From Carallia brachiata (Eukaryota > Streptophyta > Magnoliopsida > Malpighiales > Rhizophoraceae): DNA of 64,000 bases. The notes under the pieces were generated by a model. It ran no database searches, was not told the origin of the DNA, and saw only the letters and a list, made by a program, of their open reading frames with translations. The stretch spans positions 1,490,181-1,554,180 of the forward strand of contig JADCRB010000024.1 in NCBI GenBank assembly GCA_021464245.1, written 5' to 3'. This document shows, in pieces, positions 22,870 to 35,500 of the stretch (position 1 is the stretch's first letter; each line of letters opens with the position of its first letter). A program made the translations under genes and the position numbers.

Positions 22870-25430
22870 CAAATTTCTTTTAGTAACATTTTATTTCTGA
22901 TACAAGAAATCAGTTATTACAATGCATATAGGCCATTGGATAAAATTACCACGTGATTTTTTTTCGTATTCTAATAGGACACTTATCAATTGAAGTTGTC
23001 TTAATTTCGAAAAGATTGTCGATTTAGTTGCTCTTTTAGTAAATTTTCGAAGATGTAGTACATTTTATATCTGATGCAAGTACATTTTAGTTGTTTAAAA
23101 AAATCACTTATTATAATGCACATAGGTCATTAGATAAAACTGTCACGTAAGTTTTTCTATAATTTAATATGACACTTATCAATTGAAGTTATCTCAATTT
23201 TCGGAAAGGTTGTGGATTCAATTGCTCTTTTAGTCACATTTTATTTCTAATGCAAGTAACATTTTAGTTTTTGAAAAAAAAAATCAGTTATTACAATGCA
23301 TATAGACCGTTGGTTAAAGCTGCCACGTAAATTTTTTTCATAATTTAATATAACACTGGTCAATTGAAGTTTCCTCGATTTTCGAAAAGATTGTGGATTA
23401 AGTTGCTCTTTTAGTAACATTTTATTTCTGAAACAAGAACATTATAGTTGTAGAAAAAAAATCACTTAATTACAATGCATATAAGCCGTTAGATAAAGCT
23501 GTGACGTAAGTCTTTTTGTAATCTATTATGACACTTATCAAATGGAGTTGTTCAATTTTTAGAAAGGTTGTTGATTTAGTTATTTTTGTTGTATATTTTC
23601 AAAAGATGTAGTACATTTTATTTCTAATGCAAGTACACTTTAGTTGTTTGAAAAAATATCACTTATTATGATGCATATAGGTCGTTGGATAAAACTGCCA
23701 CATAAGTTTGTCCGTAATTTGATATAACACTTTTCAATTGAAGTTGTCTCAATTTTCTAAAAGGTTGTGGATTCAGTTGTTCAGGAAAAGGTTGTGGATT
23801 CAGTTGCTCTTTTAGTTGCATTTTATTTCTGATGAAAATATCATTTTAGTTGTTTGGAAAAAAAAATCAGTTATTACAATGCATACAGACCTTTGGATAA
23901 AATTGCCACGTAAATTTTTTCATAATTTAATATAACACTTATCAATTGTAATTTGGTTCGATTCTCCGCGTCTGCACTTCAACACTTATTAATTATAGTT
24001 TGGTTCGACTCTCCACGTTTATACTCTCTCTTAATTAAATTATACTGGGAACCTTTTTGAGTATAAACAGTGATGCGCAGCGTTGAGTTTAAAGTCGTCT
24101 GTCAGGACTTTAGTAGCGGAGTCACACTCGACTTTATTGATACTCGAGAGATGAGTCGACTCCTTTAAAATTGTTGAACGGGACTCAAATAAACGAAAAT
24201 TACTTCAATCTCAATCCAAGGATCTGATTATTAACACGTTCAATAAGATATTTTTTTGTGTAAAAAAAAAAAAAACAGAAAGATTGTGGATTCAGTTGTT
24301 CTTTTAGTTACATTTTGTTTCTGATACAAGTACATTTTAGTTGTTTGAAAAAAAAAATAATTATTACAATGCATATTAGCTCTTAGATAAAACTGCCACG
24401 TAACTCTTTTTCGTAATTTAACATGACACTTATCAATTGAAGTTAACTTAATTTTCGGAAAGGTTGTCCATTTATTTGGTCTTTTATAGTGTATTTGAAT
24501 AAAATTTTTGAAAAAGAGAAAAGTGAGAGAGAAGAAAGTGGAAGAAAAGATTATTATAGAAGAATAATATTTTTTATTATTTTTTGTGTTTAGGAAGAGA
24601 GAGAATAAAGTAGAAGAAAAGATTATTACAGAAGAATAATATTTTTTATTATCTTTTGTGTTTAGGAAGAGGTAATAGAATAGAGAAAAATTATAAATTC
24701 TTTTTATTTGGAAAAGAGTGAAAAATGAGAGAGACGAATATAAAATGTATTGGAATATCAATTTTATCTTTTATAATAAATTCTATTTAAATATTTTATT
24801 TAGATAAAATTGTAATTTTGAAATTATGTGAAGGGTAATCGAGTCATTTAATAAATTTAATAAGGGAATCAACAATTTGTCTCCTATTTTTGAGATGATT
24901 GGTTTTAGTAGGGTAGAAGAATTAATAAAATTGAAAACTTTCCTTTCCTTCATATTTCAAATATTTCTCAAATACAATAATTTACATTAATTCTCTTATT
25001 TTGCTCTCTCTCCTCTATTTCCTTCCTCCCAAACACAATATTAGTAAATTTTCAAAGGGGGTTGGATAAAATTGTCACATAAGTTTTTCCGTAATTTAAT
25101 ATAACACTTATCAATTGAAGTGGTCTCAACTTTCGGAAAGGTTGTGGATTCAGTTGCTCTTTTAGTTACATTTTGTTTCTAATGCAAGTACATTTAAGTT
25201 GTTTGAAAAAAAAAAATGATATTATAATGCACATAAACCATTGGACAAAACTGCCACGTAAGTTTTTTCGTAATCTAATGTAGCACTTATGAATTGAAGT
25301 TGCCCTAATTTTCGGAAAGGTTGTGGATTTAGTTGCTCTTTTCGAACGTTTTGAAAAAATGTAGTACATTTTATTTTGGATACAAGTACTAGTTGTTTGA
25401 AAAAATATTTGTTACATTTTCCACACTTAA
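22870..25430. repeat. Diverged tandem array, monomer about 180 bp, at least nine units
   Basis: The word CACTTATCAATTGAAGTTG or a close variant recurs near 22981, 23166, 23345, 23532, 23726, 23936, 24428, 25107 and 25284. Regular spacing is 177-210 bp and the larger gaps hold inserted DNA. Each unit also carries a TTATTACAATGCATATAG-like word, a CCACGTAA-like word, and a GTTGTGGATTCAGTTGC-like word. Units are strongly diverged, so the array is old. A further decayed unit is visible around 27150-27245. Confidence 0.85.
24490..25046. mobile_element. MITE-like insertion inside the satellite array
   Basis: It interrupts a satellite unit between CTTTTATAGT and ATTAGTAAATTTT. The ends are imperfect inverted repeats (GTGTATTTG and CAAACAC). 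It contains an internal duplication of about 70 bp (24538-24675) around AGAAGAATAATATTTTTTAT. A second element with similar ends lies at 27629-28370. Confidence 0.5.
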
Positions 25431-25470
25431 TCTAAGAGTGAGTTAAAGTTTAATTGGTAGGGACAGAGTT

Positions 25471-26607
25471 GTCTTTTGATTGCATTTACCACTCTATAAA
25501 TAAGTCGTCTATGGGACAGGAACTTTTGGGCAAATAATGGAAAGAGTTTTTTTTATTTTACTATTTAGGGCAAAAAAAAAAGACTTAGGTAGGTAGCCCC
25601 CCTCTTTGCATCACGTCTTTCTTTGGTTGGGTTTTCGGTTTTGCTTTTACAGCTTTCCTATCTCGAATCTACTTTTTTTTTTTTTTTTTGTGTCATTTTT
25701 GTTTATTAATTATATGTATTTCGACTCCGCTCTCATCACTTTAACTTTTTTTTTTTGTTTTAGAATTTTTTTTAAAGTTCTGGTGGACACAAACAGTCAC
25801 ATAAATGGCTTATACTGCATACAAATATATTGTATGGATGATGTTTTACACAATAAAAAAAGATTTTACATGAATATCAGTTATATAAATATAAAACTTT
25901 TGTGTTGTGTAAAATATCATGTACATAGTACAAATTATTTTTTATATACTATAAATTATTTTGTGGTCATTTGTGTCGACCGATTTGTATTGCCATATGG
26001 TGACACTTTGTCATAATTTTGGCTAAGATTGGCTGCGAATGATCTGTATTTGACTTTGATCCTTCTTTAAAACATTACCTAAGTGTAGTTTAGCGCAACA
26101 AAAATGTGAATGAAATTTTTTTTAACAATTTTAATTAGTGATTTTCAAAACAATAAAACGTAAAGAAAATTTTGATTGATTGTTCTATGTTTGTGGTTTC
26201 TTATGACTTTTAACATTATGCCCAGTAATTTTTTTCTTGTAGAGAAATGAAACATCCATAGCCCCAGACCGATCACAACTAAGGCTATATTTATAAACGT
26301 GAAACTTAGATTTTATTACATATTTATTTATAAAGTAAAAGTTACTTTACACATATGGTATATTATAAACATGTTGATGTCTAATTAGTTTTTTTTTTTT
26401 CTTTGTTTTCTATTTAACGGTAGGCTTAATTGCTGTGAGCTTGTGGAATTGTTTTTAACTATTTAGGGTGTTGGGAATTGAAATTTCGCATATTTAACTA
26501 TTCTCTGCCTTCAATTGCCTGCAGATTTCGTTATGGTGAGAAAGAGAAGAACCCCACCTCCGAGAAGTGGAGGTGAAAGCCCTGACAGCCGAGAAGTTGG
26601 CAAGTGA
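25471..26607 (+). pseudogene. AGO1 5' fragment: TATA box, leader, leader intron and 24 codons
   Basis: TATAAA at 25495-25500 lies in the same ACTCTATAAAT context as in AGO1 copy 2, preceded in both by an AGGGACAGAGT word. A leader donor follows (TTAG|GTAGGT at 25588/25589), then a T-rich leader intron. An acceptor CTGCAG ends at 26524, and after eight bases an ATG at 26533 starts [14 protein letters not shown] and runs 24 codons to TGA (26605-26607). Similarity to AGO1 stops there. The codons differ from both intact copies, so it is an older or separately derived paralogue. All parts needed for transcription and splicing of the leader seem present, so it could be a short noncoding transcription unit. 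Confidence 0.85.
25495..25500 (+). promoter_or_regulatory. TATA box of the AGO1 fragment
   Basis: TATAAA in a context shared with the TATA box of AGO1 copy 2. Confidence 0.65.
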
Positions 26608-27628
26608 TCTCATTGTTTTGATCCTAGCATAAACAGTAACATATTTATTATACTCATTTCATTTTGATAAATATAATTGCTGAAGATTTCTTACAAACTC
26701 AATTGTTGTGTGTGCGCATGCCAACTAATGACATACTAACATACGTATTGGAAATTAGTTACAATAAGATGTACATCTTTTGAAAGAAACAATACTAGTT
26801 TTTCTATGAATATTACATTTCAAAAAGTGTATTACATTCTGATTGTTATTGACTTTTAACAAGTTTTTTTTTTTTTTAAAGTTATATAATTGAGATGCAT
26901 AGTTTGAACAAACACAACCCCTTAGTTCAATAAACCATCCATAAGATTAACATTAGTTTTGTTTTATGGTAATAACTTGAATTCCAATAACATTAGCATA
27001 ATGTTACAATTGAAAAAGAAAATAAAAAGATCACTATCCAAACGCATGATTGGAGAATGAGGGAGCACGGTTAATCACAATATTATTTGCAAATGTAAAA
27101 GATGTAGTTCTTTTTTGGAATAATATACAATAAATTTTTTTAAAACTATTTAGCATTTATTCAAAGAAAAACATGATGTACATTTTACTTGAATGTAGTA
27201 CATTTTCAATTGTCTGAAAGAGAAAAATAATTATTGTGACTCATGTCTTTTTTCACCTTGGCTTTCATCGTGCTTACACCTAACTTTTCCAAAATATATA
27301 TAAAATATAACAACATGACATTGTAAATGTTGATTTATGTGTGCTTGTTATATGGAAGCAAATTTCTTTTGACACAGGCCAAATATAAATAATATGATAA
27401 TTTCTGATCGTTTAATATATATATCTTTAATCTTTGTACCAAAGATGTAGATCTCATATATATATATATATATTAATGATATGACATTAAATGATTACAA
27501 CATATAATTAATGATGATTTTTTTTTTCGGTGTATACATATCATTTTGATGTACAAAGATTTGTGTTCATTTAATATTTTTAAACTTCAACTTATTACTA
27601 GCCATAGCTATCTAGTGTAACTCTAATA

Positions 27629-28370
27629 GTCTGTTTAGATAGTGAGATTTTAATGAAAAAGAAAATTATGAAAAATAAAAAAATAAAATTTCATATTTAA
27701 ATTATATGAAAAATTAGAAAAAAAAGTGTACAGAAGATATTACAAAAATAACTCTATGATACATTTAGTATATGGTATAAAACAAAATAGTATATAATAC
27801 ATTAATTTTATCTCATTATATTTTATCTGATACAAACTAACATATTACTATCATAATTTATATCATATACTAGACACACCTTAACGAATAATTGATTAAA
27901 ATTACAAAAATGCTCATACAAATATTGAATAGGTTGGGCTATTTTAATCATTATTCTTCCATTTATTTTCTTTTTTTTTTTTCCATTGGTTTCTAGTTTC
28001 TTTTTTGACACATCTTTTATGGATGCCAAATAAAGAAAAGTGCTTTGATTTTTAAATTTTTTTCCTTTTCTTTTCTCATCCCAATCACATTGTAAGGATA
28101 AAAAGACAAGAAGTGAGTAAAATGGGAGAGAGGAAAATAGGATAGAAGAAAATTAAAAAATTTATATTCTCTTATATTTGAGAAAAAAAATAAGAAGAAA
28201 AAAAATTAAATATTTTTTTATTTTACAAGTAGCAGAAAAATCAATTTTTTTTCAATATCAAAAATAATAAATTTAATAGAACAACGAAAAAAATCAGAAC
28301 TCATCCACAAACATTAATTTTTTTTTCTATTTTATTTTCCCCTCTGCATTTTTCCTTCATCCAAACACAA
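27629..28370. mobile_element. MITE-like element with GTGTTTGG-type ends, containing a nested element
   Basis: The left end GTCTGTTTAGAT and the right end ATCCAAACACAA are imperfect inverted repeats, similar to the element at 24490-25046. No clear target duplicate was read, so the call is tentative. Confidence 0.4.
27757..27880. mobile_element. Nested small foldback MITE
   Basis: Left arm ATACATTTAGTATATGGTAT and right arm TTTATATCATATACTAGACAC are inverted repeats around an AT-rich centre. The total is about 124 bp and sits inside the larger element at 27629-28370. Confidence 0.5.
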
Positions 28371-28596
28371 GCCAAAATGGGTTAATTGGACCAGTCAAAA
28401 ATCCAAAAGATTCAGAGTCAGCATCCATCCATCCATGACCTTCCCTTTTAGGAGAATAATGGTCGGTAGGGATTGATTGGGGAGTGAGAATTAGGAGAGA
28501 GGAGAAAATCCAAAGGGCGGAATGGAAAAAAACAAGAGTGGAATCGACGGCGAATGATAGGGACAGAGTCGTCATTTTGCTATACCTACTCCACTC

Positions 28597-28602
28597 TATA
28601 AA
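28597..28602 (+). promoter_or_regulatory. TATA box of AGO1 copy 2
   Basis: TATAAA within ACTCTATAAATCAC. It is shared with the AGO1 fragment upstream and is followed by a leader with a long A run. Confidence 0.7.
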
Positions 28603-28629
28603 TCACAAGTCTTCTTCTGCTCCAGTACT

Positions 28630-29521
28630 GGGGCCGGCTTGGGCAAATTAAAGCTTTGTTTATTGTTTTTTATTTTACCAAAAAAAGAAGAAAAAAAAAA
28701 AAAAAAACAACTCTCAGGTGTGTAGCCCTCGCTCTCTTTCTTGCTCTGTTAGGCGACCGTCTTTCATTGGTTTCTTGTAATTGTCCACTCCGCTCGCTGG
28801 TGGACGACAACTAAGTGGTTTTCCGAGAGCGGTTTTGGGAGTGATAACCGGTGGTTTCGGTTTTGCTTCTTACAGATTTCCTTCCTTAGCTCTATATCTA
28901 ATCGGTGTTTTGCTTTTTTTTTTTTTTTTTTGTGTCGTTTTCGGCTCTGGATCGGCTTTGTTTCGGCTTCGTTCTAGTCACTTTGGCCTTTTTTTTTTTT
29001 TTTTGATGAGCACAGATCTGTCCTATTGTTGGCTACGGTTGATCCGTGTTTGGCTTTGATCTTTTTTTTTTTTCATAATAAAAAATTGTTACGCTATGAT
29101 TTCTGTAATCGTATGGCCTTTCGTTTCGGATCTTTAGATCCTCTGAAGGAGCGATCTTCTTTTCTTTAAATGCTGCTGAGATTTTAGGGTTTTTAGATTT
29201 TGAGTGATCGTGACCCTCTTGTGAGGAACCGTAATTGGAATTGTGAGTTGGGGCTTTTGTTTTTGATCTGTAGGTTATGTTTTGGTTACATATTTTTTCA
29301 CAAGTAGGTTTTATCTTATTAGTGAGAGTGGTAAGCTACATACATTCAGTATATCATAGGCGTTTTGATGTCTAATTATTGTTTTTTTGGTTTGTTTGTT
29401 CTGTGTTTTGGGGTTGGCTTAATTGTGCTGCTCGTCCGTTATTGTTATTGTTTTGGGTGTTGGTAAGTGAAATCTAGTATATATAACTTTCAGGTGCCTT
29501 CATTTGTCTGCAGATTACAGG
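28630..29521 (+). other. 5' leader and leader intron of AGO1 copy 2
   Basis: A leader exon begins about 30 bp after the TATA box. A donor CAG|GTGTGT at 28717/28718 and the acceptor CTGCAG ending at 29513 define a likely 796-bp leader intron, T-rich as plant introns are. Eight UTR bases precede the ATG. The transcription start is inferred from the TATA position only. Confidence 0.6.
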
Positions 29522-32500
29522 ATGGTGAGGAAGAGAAGAACTCCAGTTCCTGGAAGTGGAAGTGAAGGTCAGAGTTCTGAGACCCAGGAAGCTGGTGGCG
29601 GCAGAGGTTCCCAAGGCCCACCTCAACAGCTAGGGGCAAGAGGTGGAGGAAGAGGACCTCAAGGCGGTAGGGGTTCGGGGCCCCAGTATCAGACGGGGGG
29701 ACGTGGGGGTGGCTCTGGTAGTGGCCGTGAAGGGGGTGGGACACCACAGCAGCAACAATATTCCGGGACTTCTGAATACCAAGGCAGAGGGTTGCCTCAG
29801 CGAGGTAGTGGAGGAGGATATGGGGTTGGCAGCGGTCGAGGAGCAGGAGGAGGACCATCTTTTAGTGGCCCATCTAGACCGTCAGTACCCGAGCTGCACC
29901 AAGCTACGCCGTCTTCATATCAAGCTGGGATGACTTCTCAGCCCACGGCACCTATGCCAAGTTCTTCTGCCAGGCAACCGGAACTGTCAACTGAATCAAT
30001 ATCTCAGCAAATACAGCAATTGTCTGTCCAGCAAGAAGCTTCTTCCAGTCAGGCAATTCAGACTCTGCCTCCACAATCAAGCAAATCGATGAGGTTTCCC
30101 CTTCGGCCTAGCAAGGGTACCATTGGCACAAAGTGTATTGTCAAGGCCAATCATTTCTTTGCTGAATTGCCAGACAAGGATCTGCACCAGTATGACGTGA
30201 GTATTTTTGGTTCTCTGGCAACTTAACTTCAATATAGTGTTTGTTATTTAAAATGCATAAGGTTAATAATTGTTGATGATGTAAATAGGTTACCATCACG
30301 CCAGAAGTGCCGTCTAGGGGTGTAAACCGCGCGGTCATGGAGCAGCTGGTTAAATCATACAGAGAATCTCACCTTGGGAAGCGTCTTCCTGCCTATGATG
30401 GGAGAAAAAGCTTGTATACTGCAGGGCCCCTTCCTTTTATGGCCAAGGAGTTCAAAATTCCTCTCACTGATGAAGATGAAGGATCAGGCGGTCAAAGGTT
30501 TGTATTTATTATTTTTTTTAATGTATGAGGTGGGGTGTTTTTGGTGTGACTGGGCTGGGGAGCGTGTTTATTTTCTTTACAAGTTTAAACGTTCATATTA
30601 TGTTTTCCTTACTCCACTGTTAACAATTTTTGTTCTGGATGCAGGAGAGTGAAAGAGTTCAGAGTTGTGATCAAATTTGCTGCACGTGCTGACCTGCACC
30701 ATTTAGGGCTCTTTTTGCAGGGAAGGCAGGCAGATGCACCACAGGAAGCTCTTCAAGTTCTTGACATTGTCCTTCGTGAAATGCCTAGTGCTAGGTGCTA
30801 ATTGTATCGTTAATTGAAATACTTGTATGCATCTCCTTGTTTGCTTGAGCATTGATACTGAATAATGCGTTGTGATATATTGTAGGTATTTCCCTGTGGG
30901 TCGGTCATTTTATTCTCCTCATATTGGGAGAAGACAGCCTCTTGGTGAGGGTTTGGAGAGTTGGCGTGGTTTCTATCAAAGTATTCGTCCTACTCAGATG
31001 GGACTGTCACTGAACATTGGTATTCCATTGTTATTGTTTTTCCTGTCAATTTTTGAATCTTTTTTGGAGTTAGATCTTTACATCTGCACCATTTCAATCT
31101 GCTATTGTACGTTATTAGTTTCTCCTTTTCAATTAGCTATTGGCATCATGTCCCTTGTGCAGATATGTCATCCACTGCTTTCATTGAGCCACTCCTTGTA
31201 ACTGATTTTGTGGCACAACTATTGTATAGAGATGTTTCCACCCGACCATTGTCTGATTCTGACCGTGTAAAGGTTAGAACATGTTCATCTTTTTTTCTTT
31301 TTGGAAAAAAAAAATGGAATGGCTATCATGGTTACATTATTTTGTTATGGACTAATTTTTTACTAGTACTACATGTCAGAATACAATGACATATTACCAC
31401 GAAACCATTCATAGTTTGATGGCAAATTCCATAATATATCCCTTTTATGCACGGTGAAATATGCTTCTTCGAATTTATGTTTTAATGAAAAATCTACTAT
31501 GTGTCAATCAACAGATCAAAAAGGCTCTCAGAGGAGTCAAGATAGAAGTAACACATCGTGGAAACATGCGCAGGAAGTACCGTATAGCTGGCTTAACCTC
31601 CCAGACAACCCGAGAGCTGACGTAAGTTATGGTTTGGCGATTGTTAAATTCTTGCAATTCCTTTTTTCAACTCCGATACTCACTGTTTCTCTCTGACATG
31701 ATTTTTTGTTCTTTAGCTTCCCGGTTGATGACGGAGGGACCGTGAAATCTGTTGTGGAGTACTTTCAGCAGACATATGGTTTTGCTATTCAACATACTCA
31801 ATTGCCTTGTCTGCAAGTAGGGAATCCACAGAGACCGAATTATTTGCCAATGGAGGTAAGTGCATCTTGATGCTCTAATCTGGATATGGGGATTGGATAT
31901 GCCTGCTTATGCATTAAAATTATTGTAAACAGGTGTGCAAGATTGTTGAAGGTCAAAGATACTCGAAGAGATTGAATGAGCGACAGATTACTGCTTTGCT
32001 GAAGGCTACCTGCCAGCGTCCTCAAGAAAGGGAGTATGATATTATGCAGGTATGATCTTGTGTGGTGTGGGCTAAATTGGATTTTTGTTAAGGTACCATC
32101 ATGTTTAATGAGTGCCCCAAAGGTTTGTAGTTTCCCAGCTTCATTTTGTAGTCTTTGGTTCTTGAACCCTTAAAAAATTCTGTTGTGTATTTTGTCCGAT
32201 AATGGCAGAATATGATTCATCTAGGCCTTCCAGTGTGTGAATGATGAATACTATCAGAAAAAGGTTTATCTCGCAGCTAGATCATCGCTTTCTAGTAAGA
32301 TGGGTGCATTTGGAAACGGCACTGAGATTTGAGAGTTTCTCTCAAGTTTAATTTATGGTTTCATAGTGGTAGTTCACTGCAATGTCAAAACTGTTTTGTT
32401 CTTCTCCATAGAATGTTGGTATTCATGTTTGAATTTGAACTTTGTTTCTGCTTATTTTTCTCCTTTATTTTATGATAAGTCTGTTGACGTAGATGATTGG

Positions 32501-35500
32501 GATTTAGGGGCTTGTTGTGCTATGTTGAATTTTTTGTTACTTCATTACGTAGACCTGATCAATAATGATTATAACCTTCTGTGCATAATGTTGGGTTTCT
32601 AACGTGTTTCCTTGTGTTCTAAGTGCCCTCTTTCACTGTAAGGGACAAGTGAGACAAAAAAAAGAATCTAACATACAGAATTGCTTTTCCAGACGGTTCA
32701 ACATAATGCTTACCAAAATGATCCTTACGCGAAAGAGTTTGGAATCAAAATTAGTAATAGGCTTGCTTCGGTTGAAGCTCGAATACTTCCTCCACCATTG
32801 GTAAATTTCTTTCTTTCACTTCACCTCCTTGAACTTCATTTAATGTGGTATCAGATGGCTATCTGTTGTTTTATCTTGTTTGTGCAGCTTAAATATCATG
32901 ACACTGGTAGAGAGAAGGATTGCACACCCACTGTTGGTCAATGGAACATGATGAACAAGGTACTTCTCCAGCATATGATGAATAAAAATGTGTTCGATAT
33001 GACATTTCTTAGTTTAGTTCAAGGTCTGTGCTTGTGCTGGCTTTTTTCCCTGTGATTTTGTCCGTGTGGTTGCAGTCTGCACTTCCAAGTATTTACTGGC
33101 CTGCTAGCCAAAGGACTCTCTAGGTTACCTGGTAGGGAGATGGGAACTAGCCTGCCAATAATTTAACATGGCGGACAATAGACAAACAAGAAGACGTGCA
33201 AAGCCTGAGTTCTGAATGGTCTAGAATAAAGAAGAGGGTAGCAGTTAGACTATAGACAAAGACAGCAACATCACTTTGAAATATCACATTCCGAATGACT
33301 CTTTCTTTTATCATTTCTCTTAGCTTGTACAAAACTTCTACTGGCAAAAAGTTAATTGATTGTTAAAGACATTGATTAGACAGTAGAGCATCCTTGAGTC
33401 TTGAAGGCAAGGCAGAACATATAAAAGTTGTTGCAACTTATTATTGAGATCAGCTCAAATTGAAGCCCCTCAGCATGAGGATAGATGCCCCATGTCGGTC
33501 TTAAAAACAATTGTGGATGATTAGGAGAGCAATGTTATTTTAACTTTATGCACAGTTTTATTAAATTTGCATGGGCTAGTGGCTGCATGGTTCTGCAATA
33601 TGTGTTTGCACGTTGTGCTTCTGTTTTAAGGTTTTCTCTTGGGAGGGGTTGGCAGACCTAGTGACATTGTGAATGCAGAATGCCATACATTTTGATTTGT
33701 TGACCATTTGTTACAGAAATTGGTCAATGGGGGAACGGTGACCAACTGGTTCTGCATAAATTTTTCTCGAACTATCCAAGACAGAGCAGCCAGTGAATTT
33801 TGCTCTGCACTTGCCCACATGTGTTACACCTCTGGCATGGTATGAACTTCCCTGTGATTTCTGGTACGTGTTTTACTAAAAATCTGTTGGTGATTCTGAG
33901 CACGGGATGCTGGTTATATGCAGGCATTTAATCCTCAACCTGTCATCTCTCCTTTTACTGCTCCTCCTGAGCAAATGGAGAACATCTTAAAGACCAAGTA
34001 CGCTGAAGTGATGAAGAAGCTCCCACACCAGCACAAGCATCTCGACCTGCTTATTGTGATTCTCCCAGATAATAATGGGTCCCTTTATGGTACGAACATG
34101 AAACAATCAGCCCTATGATGTGTCTTTCTATATCATTTTGGAGAGCATATTAATTTTTGTAATCGTACTACTATTGATACTTCTAAGCGTCCATTGCATC
34201 ATAATTCATCTTTTTTTCAATGGTATTAACATTCCATTCAGGTGACTTGAAAAGGATTTGCGAGACAGAACTTGGACTTGTTTCCCAGTGCTGTTTGACA
34301 AAGCATATTTTCAAGATGAGTAAGCAATATTTGGCTAATGTGGCCTTAAAAATAAACGTCAAGGTTGGAGGAAGAAATACAGTTCTTGTTGATGCATTGA
34401 CAAGGCGTATCCCTTTGGTCAGCGATCAGCCTACTATTATATTTGGTGCTGATGTTACACATCCTCACCCTGGGGAGGACTCAAGTCCATCTATTGCAGC
34501 TGTATGCTATTCTTTCTTTTTTTTATTGGCAGCTTCTGAATGCCTTGTTACGGGTCCACCTGATTAGGCACTGAAGTTTCAGTGCTCCCACTAAATATTG
34601 CTACAATTTAAATGCAGGTTGTGGCTTCCCAAGATTGGCCAGAGATTACAAAATATGCTGGTTTGGTTTGTGCTCAAGCCCATCGACAAGAGCTCATCCA
34701 GGATCTATACAAGACATGGCAAGATCCTGCAAAAGGAACGGTCTTTGGTGGAATGATCCGGTGTGTTTCTTTTTTTTCTTTGTGGGTCTGGGTACCCCAC
34801 TTCTCCCCCTCACACCCCCCCCCCCAAAAAAAAAAAACCAAGGCTTATGGAGGGCACGCCATGTTGGCTTAGTAGTTTTTTGAGGAAAACATTTCAGTAC
34901 CTATGAGGGTTAAGAATGCTATATTCAATGGGTATATTGAAGACATGCACTCTCTGCCTTTTTTGTATAAGATATTTATGTGAGAAGGAATCATATCTGC
35001 CCATCTTTTCAATCTGTAGGGAACTTCTCATATCTTTCCGCGTATCAACTGGTCAGAAGCCCCGGCGAATTATATTCTACAGGCATTGTCTCATTATCCC
35101 GTATGCTGTCTCCTTATTTACTGCTGCTGTGTTTAATAATGTATTCTCTGCATTTTACATTTCAGGGATGGAGTTAGTGAAGGCCAATTCTATCAAGTTT
35201 TGTGGCATGAACTTGAGGCTATTCGCAAGGTTAAACTAGTTTCCTTGAAAACTTTTTCCTCCAGTTTATCTTGCCCTCTTTGCACATTATTTTGTTTGAA
35301 TTTGGTGCATTTTCTCAGCTGTTGTCTGTTTCTTTCTTTTCTATTTAATGCAGGCATGTGCTTCTTTGGAACCAGATTATCAGCCACCGGTAACATTTGT
35401 GGTGGTTCAAAAGCGCCATCACACAAGGTTGTTTGCTGATAACCATCGTGACCCAAGATCTGTTGACAGGAGTGGGAATATACTGCCTGGTAATCGATTT

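Larger units (their letters stand above)
26608..28550. other. Intergenic between the AGO1 fragment and AGO1 copy 2
   Basis: AT-rich, no gene recognised. It contains a decayed satellite unit (about 27150-27245), a TA run (27455-27473) and nested MITE-like elements, listed separately. Confidence 0.5.

Noticed and set aside
24240..24761. 173-codon minus-strand ORF
   Set aside because: Runs through satellite units and an inserted element; composition explains it.
22870..25430. CRISPR-like regular repeats
   Set aside because: Units are about 180 bp, diverged and contiguous, in a plant nuclear genome; this is a satellite, not a repeat-spacer array.
25606..26016. 136-codon ORF between the satellite array and the AGO1 fragment ATG
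   Set aside because: Lies in the T-rich leader intron of the AGO1 fragment; Phe/Leu-rich translation is a by-product of T runs.
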